Source: Gemmatimonadota bacterium
GTDB taxonomy: Bacteria; Gemmatimonadota; Gemmatimonadetes; Longimicrobiales; Gaopeijiaceae
Direction: 5' to 3'
Length of the DNA: 64,000 nucleotides
Assembly (NCBI GenBank): GCA_022563405.1
Contig: JADFNK010000003.1
Span: 27,738 to 91,737, forward strand
Positions 1 to 8,788 of this stretch are shown here, piece after piece. The notes beneath the pieces were generated by a model, which saw only the letters and a program-made list of their open reading frames with translations, was not told the DNA's origin and searched no databases. The first letter of the stretch is position 1. Each line of letters begins with the position of its first letter. Position numbers and translations under genes: made by a program.

Positions 1-216
1 CTTCGACCAAGACCCCCGGATCAGGCCTTCCGCCTCCAGGCGGTGCAGGATCGGGTACAGCGTCCCATGGCGGAACCGGAACAGGCCGTTGCTGTCTGTC
101 TCCACATCGAGCGCGATTTGGTACCCGTGCTTCGCTTGGGAGCGGAGCGTAGAGAGAATGAGCAGCTCGTTGATGTCCCGGGCGAAGCCTTGCACGTCGA
201 AATCTTTCTCAGTCAC
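1..216 (-). CDS. PadR-family transcriptional regulator, N-terminal part (cut by window edge)
   Basis: The visible 72 codons begin at a GTG and read through an N-terminal winged-helix of the PadR type: a stretch with LLILSTLRSQAKHGYQIA followed by GTLYPILHRLEAEGLI, the usual PadR recognition helix and wing entry. PadR proteins are dimeric repressors that often sense small ligands or phenolic acids. The C-terminal dimerisation part lies outside the window, so the ligand class cannot be guessed. A weak GAGG sits just upstream of the GTG. The gene is divergent from the transhydrogenase genes, with repeats between them that could be its operator. Confidence 0.8.
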   Translation of the reverse strand, partial: MTEKDFDVQGFARDINELLILSTLRSQAKHGYQIALDVETDSNGLFRFRHGTLYPILHRLEAEGLIRGSWSK

Positions 217-251
217 ACCTCAGTCCTCGGCTCAACGTTGCTTGATATTCA

Positions 252-300
252 GTCGGTCTTTATCTCGTCGGTCTTTATATCGTCACCCTTTATATAAGGG
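252..300. promoter_or_regulatory. tandem 15-bp repeat plus palindrome, candidate PadR operator
   Basis: Two adjacent 15-bp units (252-266 and 267-281, GTCGGTCTTTATCTC and GTCGGTCTTTATATC) differ at one base. They are followed at 286-300 by an imperfect palindrome with arms CCCTT and AAGGG around TATAT. The block lies about 35 bases upstream of the PadR start and is AT-rich against its GC-rich surroundings. Autoregulation or control of the divergent pnt genes is inference. The rest of the gap up to 496 holds only a GC-rich inverted repeat (375-390) and no recognisable gene. Confidence 0.4.
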
Positions 301-496
301 GCCGGGAGGGTGGGGGCAAGGGGGGACCCACCCGTCAATCGGGGCTCTCGGGCAGGCCGCGCAGGCACGAGAGACCGGGGGTCCCCCCGGCCTGGCGCAT
401 CCCGAGAAGCTGAGTAGGTTCCCCGGCAGTAACTACCGTGGTTGCCCGCCAAAACAGTGCTCGAGCCGGAATGGAGGGACCTGATGGAGAAGCCCG

Positions 497-775
497 ATGG
501 GTGAAATGGTCGTGGGACTGTACATCTTCGTTCTCGCCGCGCTGACAGGCCGGGAGATCATCACGAAGGTGCCCCCGACCCTACATACGCCCCTCATGTC
601 GGGTGCCAACGCCATCTCTGGCATCGCTGTCGTCGGTGCACTGGTGGTCTCGGCGCAGGTCGATTCCGGGCTCGCCCAGGTCCTGGGAATCACGGCGATC
701 GTGATGGCGATGGTCAATGTGGTCGGGGGCTTCATGGTCACGGACCGCATGCTCGAAATGTTCAAGAAAAGCTGA
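497..775 (+). CDS. pntA2: NAD(P) transhydrogenase alpha-2 subunit (membrane part)
   Basis: This 92-residue protein matches the small membrane subunit of split transhydrogenases. It has hydrophobic segments near residues 5-18, 40-58 and 62-80, and the typical opening VGLYIFVLAALTGREII with VPPTLHTPLMSGANAI. It forms part of the proton channel that couples hydride transfer between NADH and NADP to proton movement across the inner membrane. A GGAGA sits 6 bases before the ATG. pntB follows after 12 bases. The NAD-binding alpha-1 subunit, normally directly upstream, is not here; upstream is a 280-base gap and a divergent PadR gene. Confidence 0.92.
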   Translation: MGEMVVGLYIFVLAALTGREIITKVPPTLHTPLMSGANAISGIAVVGALVVSAQVDSGLAQVLGITAIVMAMVNVVGGFMVTDRMLEMFKKS

Positions 776-787
776 CCGCCACTCTTC

Positions 788-2191
788 ATGGATCTCTCTC
801 TTTGGGCGGAGCTTGCCTACCTCCTTTCTTCCGTCCTCTTCGTCGTCGGTCTCAAACGCCTCCAGTCCCCCGCCACAGCTCGTGCCGGGAACCGCTTGGC
901 CGCATTGGCCATGCTCATCGCCATTGTCGCGACGCTGGTCGAAAACCAGGTCCTGAGTTGGACCGGCATCGTGGCCGGCATGGTGGCCGGCTCGCTCATC
1001 GGCGCCGTGGCGGCACGGACGGTGAAGATGACCGACATGCCCCAGCTCGTGGGCATCTTCAACGGATTCGGAGGCGGCGCTTCGGCTCTCGTCGCGGCCA
1101 GCGAACTCGTGCGGATCCAATCGGCGGGTACGGCTCTCGTGCTGGGCGACGGGTTTACCATCGCCGTCTCCTGCCTCATCGGTGCGGTGACCTTCTCCGG
1201 TAGCTTCGTCGCGTTCGGCAAGCTTCAGGGGCTCGTGTCCGGTAATCCCATCACGTTCCCATTCCAGAAGACCTTCAGCGCCCTACTCTTTCTGACGCTC
1301 CTGGTCCTGGGCGCCTCAGTGATGGGCGTGTTCGAAGTCGGCGCACTCACCGCCCTCACGGTCTTCTCGATCTTCATGGCGATCGCCCTGTTGCTGGGCA
1401 TCCTCCTCGTGATTCCCATCGGTGGCGCGGACATGCCCGTGGTGATCTCGCTGCTCAACTCCTACTCGGGGTTGGCGGCGTCCGCCGCGGGGTTCGTGAT
1501 CGGCAACAACGTGCTCATCATCGCCGGCGCGCTCGTGGGTGCGGCCGGATTCATCCTGACGATGATTATGTGCAAGGCGATGAACCGCTCACTGGCGAAC
1601 GTGGCGTTCGGCGCGTTTGGGGGGGAGACGGGTAAGGCCGCCCAGCTCAGCTCGGGTGACAAGACAGCCCGTTCCGTGGACGCCGAAGGTGCGGCGATGA
1701 TTCTGGCCTACGCCCAATCCGTGGTCGTGGTGCCGGGCTACGGCCTCGCGGTCGCGCAGGCGCAGCACGAACTCCGGAAGGCCATGGACAACCTCGAGGA
1801 GCGGGGCGTCGACGTTAAGTACGCCATCCACCCGGTGGCGGGCCGCATGCCCGGGCACATGAACGTGCTGCTCGCCGAGGCGGACGTGCCGTACGACAAA
1901 CTGTTCGACCTCGATGAGATCAACGACGACTTCGGCCGAACCGACGTCGTGCTCGTCGTAGGTGCGAACGATGTCGTAAACCCCGAGGCACATAATCCTG
2001 AAAGTGTGATCGCGGGTATGCCGATCCTCGACGTGCACAAAGCGAAGAGCGTGATCATCATGAAACGGAGCCTGTCACCCGGATTCGCGGGCATCGACAA
2101 CCCGCTCTTCTATATGGACCACTCTCTGATGTTCTTCGGGGATGCCAAAGCCTCGATGACCGACCTCGTGCGGGAGATCCGGGAGGCCTGA
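788..2191 (+). CDS. pntB: NAD(P) transhydrogenase beta subunit
   Basis: A 467-residue protein of the usual PntB length. Residues 1-260 are a series of hydrophobic helices forming the proton-translocating domain. Residues 285-467 form the NADP-binding domain III, seen in VVVVPGYGLAVAQAQHE (dinucleotide fold), HPVAGRMPGHMNVLLAEA and DVVLVVGANDVVNPEA. The end carries KRSLSPGFAGIDNPLF, a hallmark of the family. With the alpha subunits it makes NADPH at the expense of the proton gradient. It is co-directional with pntA2 and no clear ribosome binding site was seen in the short gap. Its stop converges within 9 bases on the next gene. Confidence 0.96.
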   Translation: MDLSLWAELAYLLSSVLFVVGLKRLQSPATARAGNRLAALAMLIAIVATLVENQVLSWTGIVAGMVAGSLIGAVAARTVKMTDMPQLVGIFNGFGGGASALVAASELVRIQSAGTALVLGDGFTIAVSCLIGAVTFSGSFVAFGKLQGLVSGNPITFPFQKTFSALLFLTLLVLGASVMGVFEVGALTALTVFSIFMAIALLLGILLVIPIGGADMPVVISLLNSYSGLAASAAGFVIGNNVLIIAGALVGAAGFILTMIMCKAMNRSLANVAFGAFGGETGKAAQLSSGDKTARSVDAEGAAMILAYAQSVVVVPGYGLAVAQAQHELRKAMDNLEERGVDVKYAIHPVAGRMPGHMNVLLAEADVPYDKLFDLDEINDDFGRTDVVLVVGANDVVNPEAHNPESVIAGMPILDVHKAKSVIIMKRSLSPGFAGIDNPLFYMDHSLMFFGDAKASMTDLVREIREA

Positions 2192-2199
2192 GTGAGGAG

Positions 2200-2841
2200 T
2201 TAATTCTCGGCGGCCCACTCCACTTCGAGCGACTCGAGTTGCTCTTCGACCTCCGCCACGAGCTTCGCTGTAGGAACGGTCGAGATACCGTTCCCTTGGA
2301 AGAGGGCGAAAAAGAGACCGTCCGTGTGGCCGATGCTCGCATGGGTCACACCACTGTCGATAAAGCGGTTCAGCCGAAGCGCGTCGGAGAGTGAGAGAGG
2401 GGTTCCGTACTTCGTGGGTGGGGCTTGAAAGAGTACCCGCACGACCGCCTCACGCACGATCTGGAACTCTTCCACGATATCGCCCGCGGCCAAACCCCTC
2501 TGGGCACCAAGGGTCCCATAGAGCTCCGCAGCCCTCTTCCACACCGGATCCACCACGGATCGCCGGTGATCCAAAGCCCCCGGGATCATGCGCGTGAGCA
2601 AGTCGAGGAACCGCTTGAGAACACGCTCCATCTCCGGCTCCATACTGACCCGATGTAAGATCTCGTCGAACCAGTACAAGGCGAGGAACGTTCGCTGGGC
2701 CTCGAGCCATTCACCGAGGTGCTTGTCGGGAGCGGGGCGTGTTGTACCGGGAGAGGGACGCGTCGCGCTGGGAGAGGGATGTGCGCTTCTAGCCGGAGCC
2801 CGGGAGGAAGGGATATCGGCGGGCTGAGCGGAATCCCTCAT
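2200..2841 (-). CDS. RsbRD-like sensor-domain protein of unknown function
   Basis: A 213-residue soluble protein. Residues 1-40 are Pro/Ser/Ala-rich and probably disordered. Residues 42-205 look like the helical N-terminal domain of RsbRD-type RsbT antagonists and of some histidine kinases, with features such as LYGTLGAQRGLAAGDIVEE and REAVVRVLF. No STAS, kinase or DNA-binding part follows, so it would be a stand-alone sensory or partner-binding module. It lies 101 bases downstream of, and on the same strand as, the giant histidine kinase, which suggests they may work together. GGGAG precedes the ATG by about 4 bases. The family assignment is by pattern only. Confidence 0.6.
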   Translation of the reverse strand: MRDSAQPADIPSSRAPARSAHPSPSATRPSPGTTRPAPDKHLGEWLEAQRTFLALYWFDEILHRVSMEPEMERVLKRFLDLLTRMIPGALDHRRSVVDPVWKRAAELYGTLGAQRGLAAGDIVEEFQIVREAVVRVLFQAPPTKYGTPLSLSDALRLNRFIDSGVTHASIGHTDGLFFALFQGNGISTVPTAKLVAEVEEQLESLEVEWAAEN

Positions 2842-2942
2842 GACACTCCCTTTGGAGGCGACGAAGTCTCCTGCGTGAACACCCTAAGTTGCGTCATCTA
2901 GCGCCATCTCGCCAGTGGACGTCTGTCCATTTCTTTCTCCAT

Positions 2943-5900
2943 CTAGGCGTCCTCTTCAGTCACAATCGGATCGACCTCCGTCCACGGCCGAAGCTGCAGG
3001 CGAATCACAGTGCCTTCGCCGCGGTCCGCCTCCGCGGTCACCGTACCATCCCACGATTCCACCAACTTGCGAACGATGGCGAGGCCCAGTCCGGTACCCG
3101 TCGAACGAGTGCTGAACTGCGGCTCGAAGATCCTTCCCATGAGGTCGGCGGGAATCCCAGCGCCGTCGTCCCGGACCCGAATTTCTACCGCGGTCGGAGC
3201 CGACACAGCCTCGATGACAACACTTCCCTCGCCCTCGATCGCCGCGCGCGCGTTCTCGAGCAGATTACTCAAGACTTCCTTGAGTTCGGTCTCACGCGCG
3301 CTGATACGCGGCAGATCCTCAGGGATGTCGGCAGCGAAGTCGATGGGCACACCCTCGCCTCCCCGATACAGCGTGAGCAGTTCCCGTGCCACGGCGCCCA
3401 CATCCACGGGTTCGAGCGGAACTTCGCCAGCGGCGGCCGGCGCACCGAAGCGTGAAAACGAGCTCGCGATCGCGGCGAGGCGGTCGATCTCCTTCAGGAT
3501 GGCCCCCACGTTGCGCTCCAGGATCGTCTCGAACTCGCCCTTCTGATCCTTCCAGGCCTTTAGGATGTGCTGTACGCTGAGCTTGATCGGAGTGAGTGGA
3601 TTCTTCACTTCGTGTGCGACCTGGCGCGCCATTTCACCCCAGGCGAGAATCCGCTCGGCCCGCAATTCATCAGTGATGTCTTCGAGGGAGAGAACGATTC
3701 CGCCCGGTTCCTGCCGGGACACTTCGCGGGCGCGCACCCGGATGCGACGCTCGCCCAGTTGGAACTCGACCGTGGCTTCGCGAAGGTGGTCCCGCAGGCA
3801 ACCCTCCACCCACTCGACGAACTCTGCCCTCGCGCCCTCGAACCGGGGCATACGCTCCCCCACCCGCATCCGTCCTTCCAGAACGGCCTGAGCCCTGGCG
3901 TTCACCAGAATGACGCGCCCCAAAGCATCGAGTGCGACGACCCCCGTCGCGGCGTCTTCCACGATGGCCTCGGTGCGCCTCGTCGTTCTGACGAGGTCGC
4001 GCCGCGCTCGTTGGAGACGCAACACCATACGGTTGAAGGCCGTGAAGACGGACCCGAACTCATCCGCCCGGTCACCGGGCAGCTGGAGTTGTAGGTTGCC
4101 CCCGCCGACCCTCTCGGACGCCATCTGGAGCGTGCGCATCGGGCTGGTGAGGGTGCGGCCGACCAGGAAAGCGAGACCGAGAGACAGTCCCGCGCCGATC
4201 AACACCACGAAGGCGATCAACTCGAGGATCTCGCGTTGCCTCAACGTGGTCGCGCCGGCCTGGAGAGGTACCTGAGTCGCCACCACGTCCCCATCCGGAA
4301 GCCTTCGAAAGGCCATCAGGTACTCGCGCCGGCCGAGGCTTCCCAGCGTCGTCTCGAGCAGCTTTTCCCTGCTTTCTAGCCGCTGATTCAACTCGAAGGG
4401 AATCAGCCCATCGTACAGACCCAGCTCCACGAGGTCGTCTACCGACCCGCCTCGCAGCTCTCCGGCCCGATATTCCAGGAGGTCGGCTCCCACACGGACG
4501 GAGAGCGCCGCCATGGAGCCATTTACGTCTTCGTAAAAGGCTGCCGCGTCCTCCGCGACACGCCCGGCGATTGCGGCAGCCGTTCTCTCGGTGACTTCGT
4601 TCAGAGTCCGGTAGGAGAGCGTGCCGAAGAGGGCAGCCGACACGAGGAAAAACCCGAAGAGCGCCACGGTGACTCTGGCACGAAAGGACGAGAACGGGTT
4701 CCTCCAGGTTCGCACGGTGGGGCGCCGCCCGACCACCACGTAATGGCCCAGAGCCCACAAGAGAAGAATCGCCAATCCGTTGCCGAGAACCAGAAGCGTA
4801 CCCCGGGCCACAGCCAGCAGCGGCGTCGGTAAATCCACGACGTACTTGGCGTCGAACGCACCGTCCGGATAGCGCACACCCACGGTGGCCTCCCATCCCT
4901 CGGTGGTGCGGCGCCAGACCGTCTCTTCGGAAAACGTCGCCTCGTCACCTTCCAGAACCGGAACCATCGTGAGCGGGCTCTCGCTCAATGCGGTCAAACT
5001 CCCGAAAATCGGGCCGAAGGGTGAGGAGTTCGAGAGTTCCCTTCGCGCCGGCAACACGCCCGTGAGCACACGGCCGTAGGCGAGCGGAACTTGAACCACG
5101 TAGTTCGCCTCGCCGAGGCCCAGACGCCGAACGAAAGCAGGCTCACCTTGCCGCGCCTCCTCGAGAAAATCGTCGGCGGCGTCCGGACGACCGTCCACGC
5201 CGATCCTGATCTCGAATTCCGGAAGATCCCCGGCCGACCAAAGCGTGAACGACACCCCGGTTCCTTCCTCGGCCAACCCGCTCAGAATCCAACTCTCGTA
5301 GAGAAGCTCGGCCGACTCCGCGCCTGCCGCATCCAGCGAGTCGGCGGTATCGACGAAACGGTGAAGTACGTACTCGAGGTACGGATCCACGGGAACACCC
5401 AAGCGCGCTAGTTGGAGCTCGGCGTCGTCCATCCGGGCGTCGATGCGGGCTCCCCAGGCGATCACGACGGCCGCGGAGGACCCGATTGCCGCCGCCGCGC
5501 ACCACGCCATCCAGTCGCGTCGACCTCCCCTCTTTACACATGACAGGCCGTAGGCTGCCAGAAGCGCCGGCAACGCGCAGGCACCGGTTATCCACTCGGG
5601 AACGGCTCCGACCCTCAACACCCAGAACACCGCCGCCAAGCAGAGACCCACGAGCGCGACGATGGCCAACGTGAGAGGGACCTGCGGGGGTGTTCCCCTG
5701 GCGGCGCGCTCCCCCGCGCGAAACGCTCCGAGGCAGACAAGGGTGAGCACCAGGGCCAGGCCCATTTGGTAGACGATCCATTTCCCTTCCGCACCCGCCA
5801 AGAGCACCGGTCCAGCACCAGCCAAGATCAGCATCGACAAGAGCGGAAAACCGATCAGCACCGCCAAGGCTGAGGTCAGGGACCCGAGCCGGAGTGCCGG

Positions 5901-7019
5901 CGGCATATGGGCGGCCATCACGACGCTCAAAGCCACCACAACGAGAAGCACCCGCTCGAACGTGACTGGCACTCCAGGTAACACGAAATCGGCGGCAGTG
6001 AAGAAGGGTGCTCCACCTATGGCGGCCCCCACCGGAGCCAAAAGGGCAAGTCCCATCGGGGTAAGCACCGCCGCGGTACGGTCGGTACGGTCGGTTCCAG
6101 CGGTGAAGGCGAGCATCAGCCAGGCGATGACCGCCAGCAAACCAACGATCCTCGACCACAGGGCTCGAACGTCGGTCAGGCGCTGCTCCTGCGTGGGCCG
6201 GACGACGGCAACGCTGAAGAGGGCCTCATCCTCCCAAACCCAGTCGTACACTTCATCGTCGGCGGGCCGCTCGGCCCGGAAAATCCTGAGGTCCTCACCT
6301 ACTCCGTCCCGGAAGTCCGTCAAGAAGTCGCCAGGGTCTTCCTCCAGATTTCTGGGCAGATTCGCCTTGATCAGCGCCGCGGCCATAGCGGTCCCGCCAC
6401 CCGGGATGGGAGCCGTGAAGTACAAGTAGCTGAAGAGGGGGCGATCCCGATAAAGATATCGGACCTCGCCCGTCCTCAGCTCCTCAGGGACAACACCACG
6501 GTGTACGCCGTCCCACACCTCGAATCCACCCTCTGGCCCGTAGATCGTGGCGAGGGTCATGCCGGTCTCTTCCCGGATGTCCCGCAACCCGTCGAGAACC
6601 GTCTGATCAGTACCGCCGGGCGCAAGATCCCCAATACGCGCCACGGCTTCTTCGCCCATCCTGACCAAGCTCGTCAGGCGCTCGTCGAGGGCTTCCACGG
6701 CTCGATCGCTTCGGGAGTCCCAGTAGGAGTCGAAGTCCCGTGAAATTCCACGCATTTCGAACTGCCCGTAGGACCCAGCGAGCGCACCAGCGAGAATGAT
6801 GGCGCTTGAAAGCGCGCGAGCACGCCCGCCGCGGGGACGGGCAGCGAGGGCCGCGACTGCAGACCCCCCAGCGAACACGAGCAGAGGGAATACGGGCCAG
6901 CGTGTCCAGGCAACCAGGCCGAGAACACCGAGCCAGGGCGCGAGGCGTAAGAAGATGTCTCGGAGCCGGAAAACTTTCCCTGGTGCGTTCAAAGAGCTCC
7001 TCGCCAGTTGGGACGCCAT
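2943..7019 (-). CDS. giant multi-sensor membrane histidine kinase
   Basis: About 1358 residues, far longer than a typical NtrY-type kinase. An N-terminal helix pair is followed by an extracytoplasmic region, then a block of roughly ten membrane helices. A second and third extracytoplasmic region are each bounded by helices. Then come a HAMP domain, a PAS domain (EAIVEDAATGVVALDALGR), a HisKA box with phospho-acceptor His in AHEVKNPLTPIKLS, and an HATPase with N box LSNLLENARAAI and G boxes DDGAGIP and GTGLGLAIV. The start used is the second Met, which has GGAAG about 5 bases upstream; an ATG at 7064 would add 15 residues. No response regulator is adjacent. Input signal unknown. Confidence 0.9.
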   Translation of the reverse strand: MASQLARSSLNAPGKVFRLRDIFLRLAPWLGVLGLVAWTRWPVFPLLVFAGGSAVAALAARPRGGRARALSSAIILAGALAGSYGQFEMRGISRDFDSYWDSRSDRAVEALDERLTSLVRMGEEAVARIGDLAPGGTDQTVLDGLRDIREETGMTLATIYGPEGGFEVWDGVHRGVVPEELRTGEVRYLYRDRPLFSYLYFTAPIPGGGTAMAAALIKANLPRNLEEDPGDFLTDFRDGVGEDLRIFRAERPADDEVYDWVWEDEALFSVAVVRPTQEQRLTDVRALWSRIVGLLAVIAWLMLAFTAGTDRTDRTAAVLTPMGLALLAPVGAAIGGAPFFTAADFVLPGVPVTFERVLLVVVALSVVMAAHMPPALRLGSLTSALAVLIGFPLLSMLILAGAGPVLLAGAEGKWIVYQMGLALVLTLVCLGAFRAGERAARGTPPQVPLTLAIVALVGLCLAAVFWVLRVGAVPEWITGACALPALLAAYGLSCVKRGGRRDWMAWCAAAAIGSSAAVVIAWGARIDARMDDAELQLARLGVPVDPYLEYVLHRFVDTADSLDAAGAESAELLYESWILSGLAEEGTGVSFTLWSAGDLPEFEIRIGVDGRPDAADDFLEEARQGEPAFVRRLGLGEANYVVQVPLAYGRVLTGVLPARRELSNSSPFGPIFGSLTALSESPLTMVPVLEGDEATFSEETVWRRTTEGWEATVGVRYPDGAFDAKYVVDLPTPLLAVARGTLLVLGNGLAILLLWALGHYVVVGRRPTVRTWRNPFSSFRARVTVALFGFFLVSAALFGTLSYRTLNEVTERTAAAIAGRVAEDAAAFYEDVNGSMAALSVRVGADLLEYRAGELRGGSVDDLVELGLYDGLIPFELNQRLESREKLLETTLGSLGRREYLMAFRRLPDGDVVATQVPLQAGATTLRQREILELIAFVVLIGAGLSLGLAFLVGRTLTSPMRTLQMASERVGGGNLQLQLPGDRADEFGSVFTAFNRMVLRLQRARRDLVRTTRRTEAIVEDAATGVVALDALGRVILVNARAQAVLEGRMRVGERMPRFEGARAEFVEWVEGCLRDHLREATVEFQLGERRIRVRAREVSRQEPGGIVLSLEDITDELRAERILAWGEMARQVAHEVKNPLTPIKLSVQHILKAWKDQKGEFETILERNVGAILKEIDRLAAIASSFSRFGAPAAAGEVPLEPVDVGAVARELLTLYRGGEGVPIDFAADIPEDLPRISARETELKEVLSNLLENARAAIEGEGSVVIEAVSAPTAVEIRVRDDGAGIPADLMGRIFEPQFSTRSTGTGLGLAIVRKLVESWDGTVTAEADRGEGTVIRLQLRPWTEVDPIVTEEDA

Positions 7020-7105
7020 TGAGCTTCCACATCGAGCTTCGACATCGGCTTCGACGAAGTTCATACCGCCGAACGATCTATCGAGATCCGGTGTATATTG
7101 GGGTT

Positions 7106-7846
7106 ATGCGTTTCTCGACCACGATGTACTCCCTACTCCTCGTCCTTCCAGGGGGCTTTTGTGTCGGTGGAGTCGGCTTCCGGCCTGATGCCGCGGCCGC
7201 CCAGGTGGTCGAAGTCGATGAGGGCACGTTCATCGTCGAGTTAGGCGGGCAGGTGGTGGGAACCGAGACCTTCCGAATTCGTCGGTCCGGGTTCGGTGAC
7301 AACGCGCGGACAATCGCCGAGGGCAAGCTCGAAATCGTAGAAGGCGGATTGAAACAGACCATGCTGTCCCGCATCAGCACCCTCGGGGTCGGGATGTCCC
7401 TCGACCTGTACGATCTCAAGGTTTCCGCTCCGGCTGAACTCTCGATTCTCCTGGAACGCCGAGGAGACCGGATGGTGTCGGTCACATCCTCCGAAGCCGG
7501 AGTCGAAGAACGCGAGTATCGCCAGGTCCAAGCGCGAACACCGACGGTGGTGCTGGATCGTTTTTTTGCCCATCACTACTTCTTCATAACACCGCACCAG
7601 ACTCCGGGGGGCACCAACCTCTCGGCCATTGTGCCAAGGCCAGGTGGGCAGTCCACCGGCACACTACGTATGACCACCGTCGAACCGCTCACCTTTGAGA
7701 CCGTCACCGTCCAGGCCCAGCGCCTCGAATTACGTCTCGACGGAGCCGTGCATGAAATCTGGCTGGACGGACAAAACCGGGTTCTGCGTGTCGAGATCCG
7801 ATCGCAGGGTTACGTCGCACGACGCAGCAACCTGCCCCCGGGTTAG
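7106..7846 (+). CDS. exported protein of unknown function
   Basis: A 246-residue protein beginning with a signal peptide (MRFSTTMYSLLLVLPGG, small residues and an AAA-type cleavage site near residue 30). The mature part is predicted beta-rich, with GTFIVELGGQVVGTETFRI at the start and no cysteines or catalytic motif I can name. It is likely periplasmic. The longer open frame upstream is antisense to the kinase and lacks coding character, so the ATG directly before the signal peptide was chosen. It is divergent from the kinase, with a short intergenic region containing TATATT. Function not recognised. Confidence 0.7.
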   Translation: MRFSTTMYSLLLVLPGGFCVGGVGFRPDAAAAQVVEVDEGTFIVELGGQVVGTETFRIRRSGFGDNARTIAEGKLEIVEGGLKQTMLSRISTLGVGMSLDLYDLKVSAPAELSILLERRGDRMVSVTSSEAGVEEREYRQVQARTPTVVLDRFFAHHYFFITPHQTPGGTNLSAIVPRPGGQSTGTLRMTTVEPLTFETVTVQAQRLELRLDGAVHEIWLDGQNRVLRVEIRSQGYVARRSNLPPG

Positions 7847-8008
7847 CCCCAGCTCCCTGCCCTGCCCGCTGCTGGTCATCTCTGATTGGTCACTCCGGGA
7901 AGACGGGCCGCTCACCGACTCCTCTCCGCCTGTCCCGGCCCGCAAATTGCCCTCCGATCAGCGGCAGCATAGACAGCCAGAAACCTTCGGTCGTCGAAGC
8001 CAAAAAGC

Positions 8009-8037
8009 TTGACCCTGTTACTTGCCTTAGCTAATTA
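8009..8037 (+). promoter_or_regulatory. sigma-70-type promoter of the MarR-efflux operon
   Basis: TTGACC (8009-8014), a 17-base spacer and TAATTA (8032-8037) make a good housekeeping promoter. An 8-bp palindrome TTAGCTAA (8027-8034) overlaps the -10 box and could be a half of a MarR operator. The upstream stretch 7847-8008 shows no gene. Confidence 0.6.
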
Positions 8038-8075
8038 TTCGTACAGGAAATGGTTTTCGACGAGGGAACGGAACT

Positions 8076-8567
8076 ATGGACGTCAGTGCGCGAAAAGTAG
8101 CGGGCGAGGTGTTGCAGGTCATTCCCCTCGTGACGCGGAGGGTGGCTGCGGACCTTCGTAAGTCGGAGCGGTCCATGAAATTGGCGCATATAGGCCTTCT
8201 GGGCATGGTGGCACGAACCCCGCACAGCTTGAGTGAACTCTCGGACTTGCACGCTGCTAGCATGCCGACCATGTCGAAGACGATCACGACCATCGAGAAC
8301 CTTGGATGGGTGGTACGGACGCGATCCAATGCCGATCGGCGGATCGTGATGATCGAAGCCACCCCGGCGGGGAGAGCGGCTCTCAAAGAGGTATACAACC
8401 GCGCGATCACTCCGATCTCGGAAGCCCTCGATGCGCTCACGGTAGCACAACGCCAAAAGCTCAGTGTCGGGTTGAAAATCCTCCGCGACACGTTCGCGGA
8501 TGCCCCCGCCGAGCGGGAAGAGGAGAGTCTGGCGTCTGCCTCTTCGACAAACAGGAACAGCAAATGA
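8076..8567 (+). CDS. MarR-family transcriptional regulator
   Basis: A 163-residue winged-helix protein. Residues 55-105 hold the DNA-binding unit, with SLSELSDLHAASMPTMSKT as helix-turn-helix and RTRSNADRRIVMIEATPAG as the wing containing the family's D-x-R-R signature. Helices at both ends would make the dimer. MarR proteins commonly repress adjacent efflux genes and release DNA on binding a drug or phenolic ligand, which fits the TolC-adaptor-permease genes that follow. GAGGGA lies 8 bases before the ATG. Its TGA overlaps an in-frame ATG of the next reading frame, but that upstream start is not the favoured one. Confidence 0.9.
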   Translation: MDVSARKVAGEVLQVIPLVTRRVAADLRKSERSMKLAHIGLLGMVARTPHSLSELSDLHAASMPTMSKTITTIENLGWVVRTRSNADRRIVMIEATPAGRAALKEVYNRAITPISEALDALTVAQRQKLSVGLKILRDTFADAPAEREEESLASASSTNRNSK

Positions 8568-8788
8568 CGAAGTTCAACTGCGAATCCTGGGGGCTGGGCG
8601 TGAAGGATCCTGCTAACGGATACGTAACGGGTCAGAACGAGTACGTCGCGGCGCAACAAACGGCGCCTGAAACCAGCGGTCTATGCTCAGCGTACGTGTG
8701 GCCAGCGACACCGTGTGGAACGCGGGTCGTTCCTAGTCCGAATGGCTCGTTCAGGGCGTGTGCCACCAAACTCATACGGAGGTTTCCC

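Noticed and set aside
8564..8788. N-terminal extension of TolC or a separate short gene
   Set aside because: It shares the TolC frame but hides the signal peptide; a TTG with a strong CGGAGG gives a normal exported start.
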